Both the position numbers and the translations under genes were made by a program. The notes beneath the pieces were generated by a model. The model was not told the origin of the DNA, searched no databases, and saw only the letters and a list, made by a program, of their open reading frames with translations. DNA of 11,502 nt from an uncultured Capnocytophaga sp. (GTDB lineage: Bacteria; Bacteroidota; Bacteroidia; Flavobacteriales; Flavobacteriaceae), in contig CAJZFM010000042.1 in the NCBI GenBank assembly GCA_915070235.1, positions 1 to 11,502 on the forward strand. Reading direction: 5' to 3'. Positions within the stretch are counted from its first letter, which is position 1; every line of letters starts with the position of its first letter. Below are positions 5,906 through 11,502 of this stretch, in pieces.

Positions 5906-6550
5906 ATGCTTATTGCACCTTCTTTATTAGCGGCAGATTTTGCTAACTTACAGAGAGATATTGAAATGGTTAATCGCAGCCAAGCCGATTGGTTTCATAT
6001 AGATATTATGGACGGCCTATTCGTTCCCAACATCTCCTATGGAATGCCTGTGGTCAAGGCTATCAAGACACATGCCCAAAAACCCTTGGACGTACACTTG
6101 ATGATTGTAGATCCTGACCGATATATCTCTGAGTTCGCTCGCTTAGGTAGCTATACCCTCTCGGTACATTACGAGGCTTGTACCCACCTGCATCGCACCC
6201 TTCAAGCTATAAAGCATGAGGGTATGCTCGCAGGAGTTGCGCTAAATCCTCACACTCCTATCCACGTATTGGAGGATATCATCACTGAAGTGGATTTGCT
6301 GCTTATCATGAGTGTCAATCCTGGTTTTGGTGGGCAATCCTTTATAGAAAATACCTACAAAAAAGTATCTCAAGCTAAGGAATTGATCCTCAAATCTCAT
6401 GCCAAAACTTTGATAGAGGTGGACGGTGGAGTCAATGCCCAAAATGCTCCCAAATTGGTAAGCGCTGGTGCCGATGTACTGGTGGCTGGAAATTTTGTTT
6501 TCTCTGCCTCCGATCCTGAGAAAACCATTGCTGAGCTGAAAAAAGACTAA
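5906..6550 (+). CDS. rpe: Ribulose-phosphate 3-epimerase
   Basis: This cytoplasmic enzyme interconverts D-ribulose 5-phosphate and D-xylulose 5-phosphate in the pentose phosphate pathway. The 214-residue protein is a complete TIM barrel of normal family length. Seen: the N-terminal APSLLAADF (S6 contacts substrate); metal-binding and acid/base residues H31 and D33 in HIDIMDG, H64 in DVHLM, and D173 in EVDGGV; the flexible loop SVNPGFGGQ (136-144); and the C-terminal phosphate-binding GADVLVAGN (188-196). No catalytic residue is missing. The start MLIAPSLLA is typical and follows a strong TATCTTTG promoter with a leader of about 25 bases. It is transcribed divergently from rpoD. The next gene on the strand starts 60 bases downstream and may be partly co-transcribed. 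Confidence 0.97.
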   Translation: MLIAPSLLAADFANLQRDIEMVNRSQADWFHIDIMDGLFVPNISYGMPVVKAIKTHAQKPLDVHLMIVDPDRYISEFARLGSYTLSVHYEACTHLHRTLQAIKHEGMLAGVALNPHTPIHVLEDIITEVDLLLIMSVNPGFGGQSFIENTYKKVSQAKELILKSHAKTLIEVDGGVNAQNAPKLVSAGADVLVAGNFVFSASDPEKTIAELKKD

Positions 6551-6578
6551 CAACCTATAAAACATATGTTTCTACACT

Positions 6579-6586
6579 TATATTTG
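6579..6586 (+). promoter_or_regulatory. Possible -7 box upstream of the DUF3857 gene
   Basis: TATATTTG fits the TAnnTTTG consensus and would start transcription near 6590-6593, about 20 bases before the ATG at 6611. I see no clear TTG about 19 bases further upstream, so this may be a weak or secondary promoter in addition to read-through from rpe. Confidence 0.45.
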
Positions 6587-6610
6587 AACTAAAACATAAA
6601 AGACTAAAAT

Positions 6611-8608
6611 ATGGAAATAGAACAAGGGTATAAAATACAAGCTGCTCCACAGTGGGCAGATACCTTAACCAACGAACAGATCATCAAGCTGTGTGAAGAT
6701 TCTCCTTTCGCTACAGAACAAATAGAGGAAGGAAGAGATTTCTGCTATCTACTCAACAAATATTATTATGTAGATGATCAGCAAAATGCGGATTATGCCC
6801 TCATGGCTTATACCCTTACCCAACCTGAAAACTTAGAACGTGCCTCTGTGGGCGATATGGTCTTGGAGGAAAATGAGTGTTATGAGATTCATCGTATTGC
6901 AGTGATACGTGAGGGCGAGTATATAGATAAGCTCCCCGATACCAATATCAAAGTACTTGACAATGAAAACAATAGCAACGGAGGCGTACTGAGTAAGTCT
7001 AAGAAAATAAACGTCTCTATCCGTGACCTTCGCCTCTACGATATCTTGATCTTGGAAGATACTCGTACAAAAGTGTTTTCTGAAAAAGAGTTTGTACGCC
7101 GTGATTTTGTAAAGCATATCTACCTGACTCCCGATACTTATTGGGCGTATGGAAAGTACCATTACAAATTTATCAATAACCGAGAGAAAAAAGTGGCCTA
7201 TAAGCGCTTTTTCTTCCGCGATAGTGAAGGAAATGCCATAGAACAGCCCGTTGAGTACTTGGAAAAAGGTGGGGTGTTTGAGATAGAACACACCAACTAT
7301 ATCAATCCCGTGGATCCCAATCGGGAGATCTTTCCTTTCATTGATTTCGCTACCGAAAGCACTTGGAAAGAGCTCTCCAACTACATCTATCCCTTGTATG
7401 AGGACGTACTGAAACAGTCCGACCTCAGAGCCTTTGCCCCTGAGCTGGTAGAGAAGTTAGACCAACTACCTTCCTTAGACGAACAGATGCAGTTCGCCAT
7501 TGAGTACGTACAGAACAACATCTATTATACTTACAATGCGGATGAGATGAACGGACACAAGCCTCAAGAGCCTGCTATCACCTTTCAAAACAAGCAGGGC
7601 GATTGCAAGGCAAAATGTGTACTGCTCAAGACAATACTTGATTACTTGGAGGTAGATTCCTCTATCGTGCTTGTCAATTACAATGCAGATTTTTACCTGA
7701 AGTATTACCTGCCTTCGTTGCTATCATTCAATCATGTTATCGTAAAAATAAACCACCATGCCAAGGATTATTTCATAGATGCTACCTCTCGCAACGAATT
7801 CGGCCGCTTGGAGAAACGCACCGTGCTAAGCTTCTGCCACTACATGGAAATCAAGGAAAATGCAAGCCTCCAAGTACGAGCAGCTACTTTCTTTGACCTG
7901 CCTTGTATTGATGAACATGTAAAGGTCGTGGTAAATGGTGATAAAGGAAAAATAAGTCTCAATACCACCTATCGCTACAACCGCGCCAACAATATGCGCA
8001 ATTATTTCAAGCAGACCAACAAAAAAGAACTCATTGACGGCTGGAACCGCTTCCTCTTCTATAACCTCAATTATATCAATGACAGAAGTGAACAGGATAT
8101 CCGTGAGATTTTCAAGGATGCTAGTATCAAGATAGAAAAGGACGACAAGCAAGAAAACGAACTGACCATTGCCTACGAGGCCACTATCCTAAAACCTTAC
8201 TTTACCAAGGAAGGACGAGAGTTTCTCATGTACTTTGATCATTCGGTACTCAAGAAAGACTTGCTTGATTTCCGCCATAAGGATAGCAGCTATTGGCATA
8301 ACTATGACAGCGAACACTATATCATAGAGCTATATGCCGATAAGCCTATTGATACCAAAGAGAAATACACCATTCAGGAATTGGATATCAGTAATGATTA
8401 TTTTACTTATAAAAGCAAAAAAACTATTGATAAAACTTCTGGAAAAGTAGAAATTTCCTATAATCCACTCACTAACATAGAGATTACACTAGATAAGATC
8501 CAAGAGCTTAAGGACGATTACAATCGCATCGGTGATAGTAACTTTGGCTTAGGCATTGATATACTTCCCAAAGGACTTTGGGGCAAAATAAAATCTTTGT
8601 TTAGTTAA
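6611..8608 (+). CDS. DUF3857 and transglutaminase-like domain protein, no signal peptide
   Basis: This 665-residue protein has an N-terminal DUF3857-like beta-rich region (about 60-240) followed by a transglutaminase-like cysteine-protease fold (about 285-400). The transglutaminase segment is recognisable from the helix leading into VQNNIYY, the HKPQEP stretch before the nucleophile, and QGDCKAK (329-335). The expected triad is intact: C332, H375 (FNHVIV) and D390 (YFIDAT). A beta-rich C-terminal part (about 420-640) and the tail GLWGKIKSLFS complete it. Homologues in Bacteroidota are usually exported, yet this start (MEIEQGYKIQ) has no hydrophobic segment, and an in-frame TAA at 6605-6607 rules out an upstream extension. 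Taken literally it would be cytoplasmic. Its substrate is unknown; members may act as peptidases or amidases, or in crosslinking. It follows rpe by 60 bases and ends at a strong terminator. Confidence 0.85.
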   Translation: MEIEQGYKIQAAPQWADTLTNEQIIKLCEDSPFATEQIEEGRDFCYLLNKYYYVDDQQNADYALMAYTLTQPENLERASVGDMVLEENECYEIHRIAVIREGEYIDKLPDTNIKVLDNENNSNGGVLSKSKKINVSIRDLRLYDILILEDTRTKVFSEKEFVRRDFVKHIYLTPDTYWAYGKYHYKFINNREKKVAYKRFFFRDSEGNAIEQPVEYLEKGGVFEIEHTNYINPVDPNREIFPFIDFATESTWKELSNYIYPLYEDVLKQSDLRAFAPELVEKLDQLPSLDEQMQFAIEYVQNNIYYTYNADEMNGHKPQEPAITFQNKQGDCKAKCVLLKTILDYLEVDSSIVLVNYNADFYLKYYLPSLLSFNHVIVKINHHAKDYFIDATSRNEFGRLEKRTVLSFCHYMEIKENASLQVRAATFFDLPCIDEHVKVVVNGDKGKISLNTTYRYNRANNMRNYFKQTNKKELIDGWNRFLFYNLNYINDRSEQDIREIFKDASIKIEKDDKQENELTIAYEATILKPYFTKEGREFLMYFDHSVLKKDLLDFRHKDSSYWHNYDSEHYIIELYADKPIDTKEKYTIQELDISNDYFTYKSKKTIDKTSGKVEISYNPLTNIEITLDKIQELKDDYNRIGDSNFGLGIDILPKGLWGKIKSLFS

Positions 8609-8628
8609 ATCTTTATCCATGGTTAATT

Positions 8629-8661
8629 AAAAAACTACCTCTTTGTGAGAGGTAGTTTTTT
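8629..8661. terminator. Bidirectional intrinsic terminator
   Basis: The 14-base arms at 8629-8642 and 8648-8661 are perfect reverse complements around the loop TTGTG. The GC-containing core CTACCTCT/AGAGGTAG is flanked by six A on one side and six T on the other, so it would end transcripts from both strands. It lies between two convergent genes: the DUF3857 protein (ending at 8608) and the TonB-dependent receptor (ending at 8677). Confidence 0.93.
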
Positions 8662-8676
8662 AGTATTTATACTTTT

Positions 8677-11499
8677 TTAGAACTGATACTTCAGCCCGAC
8701 ATTCCAAGTACGACCGAAGCCAAAGAAGACTCTATTTCTCACGTCTATCCCCTTGTAGGTATCAGTGGTTCTGTTGTCTATAGCTTGGTTAGTAGTGGAT
8801 TCCGCTATATAAGTGGTATCCAAGATATTATTTACATTGGCCAAAACTGTAATGGCTTGTCTCTTTCCGAAAGGATATTTGTAAGAAACTCCTCCTTCAA
8901 AAAGGCTATAATTTGGAAGTTTAAGGCTATTGAGGTTAGGATTATTAACCATAGCAGTAATGTCCATTCTTGCATATAGGTTATTGACATAGTGCCAACT
9001 TAGATCTATGTTGAGGTTCTCAATAGGAGTTATATCTACCCCAAGGTTAGCTGTCATATGAGCCGACTCCCCTACTTTGATATTATCTAAATTAAGGTCA
9101 AACTCAGGTGAGCGCTTACCTGTGAGTATGTATTCGCTATTATCTGCTGAAAGGAATGTACGCACATTGGATTTACCTTGGTAATACCAATCTCCTGCGG
9201 AGAACATAGCTATAAACTTAAGGTAGTCATTCATACGATAAGAGGCATCTACCTCTATTCCTTGGTGCACTTCCCCCACTCCATGTAGCTCTACAAAATA
9301 CTGAGTGTTTCCATCCCACTGATTATCACGACGGATATAGCGATCTTTCCAAGCGGTACGATATAGGTTCACATTAGCAGCCAAGTTTTCCATCTTGAAG
9401 CCATAGCCCAATTCCAATCCGAAGATTTTTTCATTGGTAAGCCCTGTATTAAGGAAGTTTTTATAATTAGGATACACCGCATCAAAGAAAGGCTGACGAG
9501 AGTAATAGCCTATATTGACAAATACATTGTGGTGTTTGTCTATGTTATAGTTAGCTCCTCCCTTCACATTGTATCCTGGGATTCCCTTATAGGAAGTGGC
9601 CTCTGGCATAGCGGTCTCTGGTCGGCCTCTAAGGGCAAGCGTACCAGGTTTTGTAAAGAGATCTATACGTTGGAAAGACTGTATAGAACTTGACCACTGT
9701 ACAAAAGCAGAGAGCTTATCATCGGTATATTCCACTTGACCAAAAGCACCCATCCAGCGTACATTTCCGTCATTCCTATAGGTAATTTGATCATCTAAGG
9801 GATCTATACTACCTCCAAAAGGATTAAAATTAGGCTTATCGGAAAGTATATAAGAAATATGGCGCGGATGAGAAAGATTTTTATTAGAACTATCAGAATA
9901 AAACTCTGCTCCTAAGAGACTACTTGGGACTTCATAGTGGTAACCTTTGTAATAACGACCGTCAAGCCCTACACTAAAAGAAAGTTTGTCAGAGAGTTTA
10001 TGACTAAAATTGGTCAAAAAGCCAAACCAGTTATGGGAATTCACCGCTGCCTTACGAGCAAACCCTTCAGTTATACCATAATCTCTATTGTTATTAGGAT
10101 TGGTAACATTCCTTCTTGCATTGGCTACATAAGGTGTCCCATGAGTAGCTACTGACTGACCTGGAACAGAAACGTCTTCACCACGGTTATAATTAACGAT
10201 GCGTTCCAAATCTATCTGACCATCACTGGTTCTGAAGTTATTGACATACAAAGTCTCAGGGCGACCATCTCTACCAAAACCACCTGTCCAAGCCGCTCCT
10301 GCATCACGAGTACCTGCCCCACGCCCGAAAGAGGCATAGGCTACGGTGCTCAAAGTAGAATGGTCATCAATTGTCCAATCCCAGTTAAGCATCATCACTG
10401 GCTTATGATACACATTGCGACGGAAGTTGAACTCTTTTCCCTTATAGCTTCCCCAATCGGAGTTGTAACGGCGATTAGGCTCACCATCTGATCCATATTT
10501 TAAGTAATCTTGGATAGAGATGTAATTGCTGCGCTGGTTATGCCATTGGGGCGCCCCTGTGAACATGAACTGAAGCGCATGCTTCTCATTAGGCGAATAC
10601 CCCAACGCCAAGAAGTAATTGTAAGCCTCAAACTCAGAGCTATCTACATAAGTAGCCCCTGCCGTACGGCTAAGCAATACAGAAGCGGAAAAACCATTCT
10701 TCTGCTTTCCTGTGTTATAAGCAGCCAATCCCTTGTAGAAACCATCATTTGCCAAAATAGCTGATACCAATCCGCCCTCTGTCATATCTGCCGCACGGGT
10801 TACTATATTTATGGTACCCCCTACCGAAGCAATGGCGATCTTGGAAGCACCCAAGCCTCTCTGTACCTGCATGGAGGAAGTAACATCAGATATTCCTGCC
10901 CAGTTACTCCAATATACCCTACCGTTCTCCATATCATTAATAGGCATCCCGTTGATCATCACCGCTATATTCTCATTACCAAAGCCGCGAATGTTAATCT
11001 TGGAATCTCCATAACCCCCACCCGACTTGGTAGCATATACCGAAGGGGTTTTCTTAAGCAGTTCGGGGAACTCCTGATTACCCAATTTGTTCACGATCTC
11101 AGCTGCCCGTATGGTGGAAACGGCCACTGGTGTCTTGCGCTCTTTGGCTATGTCCAAGAGCGTATTACCTGTAATCACAAGCCCTGTAAGCTCCTCTGCA
11201 TCAGGTTTTAAGCTAATCTGGAGGGTTGCTTTACCTTTAACTATGGTAAACGGCACTTCCTTTGTCTTAAATCCAATAAAAGAAACCTCCAACACTCCCT
11301 TCTTTTGGGTAGTCTTGAGCGTAAATTTCCCTTTATCATCAGTAGAAGCCCCATGAGTGGTTCCTTTTATGAGTACATTGGCTCCCAATAGGGGTTCTTT
11401 TAGTTCCTCATCTACTATTGTACCTGTAATGGTCTGTGCTGAGAGCGTCGTTAAAATAAAAAATACTAACAAACTCAGCCAATACTTGACTTTATTCAT
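8677..11499 (-). CDS. TonB-dependent outer-membrane receptor with carboxypeptidase-regulatory-like N-domain
   Basis: This is an outer-membrane active transporter driven by TonB-ExbBD. The 940-residue protein is complete. Residues 1-21 form a signal peptide (WLSLLVFFILTTLSA, then Q). Residues about 23-98 are a carboxypeptidase-D-regulatory-like beta-sandwich (GTIVD...PLLGANVLIKGT; FIGFKTKEV), typical of Bacteroidota receptors. The plug spans about 120-235, with PELLKKTPSVYA, NIRGFGNENIAVMINGMPIND and QVQRGLGASK; it ends in GGTINIVTRA. The rest is the 22-strand-type barrel, and the last residue is F (GLKYQF), the outer-membrane assembly signal. There is no SusD-like gene downstream, since a bidirectional terminator follows at once, so it is probably not a SusC/SusD glycan importer; iron chelate, vitamin or another small ligand is possible. 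The start is 3 bases from the window edge, so its promoter lies outside the window. Confidence 0.93.
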   Translation of the reverse strand: MNKVKYWLSLLVFFILTTLSAQTITGTIVDEELKEPLLGANVLIKGTTHGASTDDKGKFTLKTTQKKGVLEVSFIGFKTKEVPFTIVKGKATLQISLKPDAEELTGLVITGNTLLDIAKERKTPVAVSTIRAAEIVNKLGNQEFPELLKKTPSVYATKSGGGYGDSKINIRGFGNENIAVMINGMPINDMENGRVYWSNWAGISDVTSSMQVQRGLGASKIAIASVGGTINIVTRAADMTEGGLVSAILANDGFYKGLAAYNTGKQKNGFSASVLLSRTAGATYVDSSEFEAYNYFLALGYSPNEKHALQFMFTGAPQWHNQRSNYISIQDYLKYGSDGEPNRRYNSDWGSYKGKEFNFRRNVYHKPVMMLNWDWTIDDHSTLSTVAYASFGRGAGTRDAGAAWTGGFGRDGRPETLYVNNFRTSDGQIDLERIVNYNRGEDVSVPGQSVATHGTPYVANARRNVTNPNNNRDYGITEGFARKAAVNSHNWFGFLTNFSHKLSDKLSFSVGLDGRYYKGYHYEVPSSLLGAEFYSDSSNKNLSHPRHISYILSDKPNFNPFGGSIDPLDDQITYRNDGNVRWMGAFGQVEYTDDKLSAFVQWSSSIQSFQRIDLFTKPGTLALRGRPETAMPEATSYKGIPGYNVKGGANYNIDKHHNVFVNIGYYSRQPFFDAVYPNYKNFLNTGLTNEKIFGLELGYGFKMENLAANVNLYRTAWKDRYIRRDNQWDGNTQYFVELHGVGEVHQGIEVDASYRMNDYLKFIAMFSAGDWYYQGKSNVRTFLSADNSEYILTGKRSPEFDLNLDNIKVGESAHMTANLGVDITPIENLNIDLSWHYVNNLYARMDITAMVNNPNLNSLKLPNYSLFEGGVSYKYPFGKRQAITVLANVNNILDTTYIAESTTNQAIDNRTTDTYKGIDVRNRVFFGFGRTWNVGLKYQF

Positions 11500-11502
11500 C
11501 TT

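Noticed and set aside
6833..7291. 152-residue minus-strand reading frame
   Set aside because: It is antisense to the DUF3857 gene; its apparent hydrophobic character mirrors the opposite strand's codons.
8677..11499. SusC-type glycan importer
   Set aside because: No SusD-like gene is adjacent downstream, and the plug resembles general TonB-dependent receptors.
1..11502. CRISPR array, tRNA or rRNA genes, insertion sequence or defence system
   Set aside because: No regularly spaced long repeats, cloverleaf, transposase motif or terminal inverted repeats were seen; every large frame is explained by a recognisable, mostly housekeeping family.

Overview
The window looks like chromosomal housekeeping DNA from a member of the Bacteroidota, most likely the family Flavobacteriaceae. 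The evidence is a short primary sigma factor of the Bacteroidota type, promoter -7 boxes of the form TAnnTTTG (1911, 5868, 6579), no obvious Shine-Dalgarno sequences, and a TonB-dependent receptor with the N-terminal carboxypeptidase-regulatory-like domain typical of the phylum. A Capnocytophaga-like genus is plausible, but the sequence does not settle it.

Layout. (1) 14-1820, minus strand: xth (exodeoxyribonuclease III / AP endonuclease), then a GT9 heptosyltransferase-like glycosyltransferase overlapping it by 11 bases. (2) 1821-1957: a divergent intergenic region with tandem AT-rich octamers and a Bacteroidota-type promoter. (3) 1958-3258, plus strand: a membrane-anchored M23 peptidase and a small MerR-type regulator, joined by a TAATG stop/start overlap. 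(4) 3253-5586, minus strand: rpoD, then rlmD (23S rRNA m5U methyltransferase), separated by a stem-loop. rlmD overlaps the MerR gene tail-to-tail by 6 bases. (5) 5587-5905: a 319-base divergent region with a strong rpe promoter, two TGTCA/TGACA inverted repeats, a 10-base direct repeat and a 7-base-phased ATTAG repeat. (6) 5906-8608, plus strand: rpe, then a 665-residue DUF3857/transglutaminase-like protein with an intact Cys-His-Asp triad but no signal peptide. (7) 8629-8661: a bidirectional terminator. (8) 8677-11499, minus strand: a complete stand-alone TonB-dependent receptor.

Together the genes cover DNA repair, LPS or glycan assembly, cell-wall remodelling, transcription initiation, rRNA modification, the pentose phosphate pathway and outer-membrane uptake. 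I saw no mobile element, CRISPR array, tRNA or rRNA gene, or defence system. The features most worth a second look are the regulatory DNA between rpoD and rpe, the DUF3857/transglutaminase-like protein that seems to lack an export signal, and the corrected start of the M23 peptidase. Nothing here can be called a new system from sequence alone.
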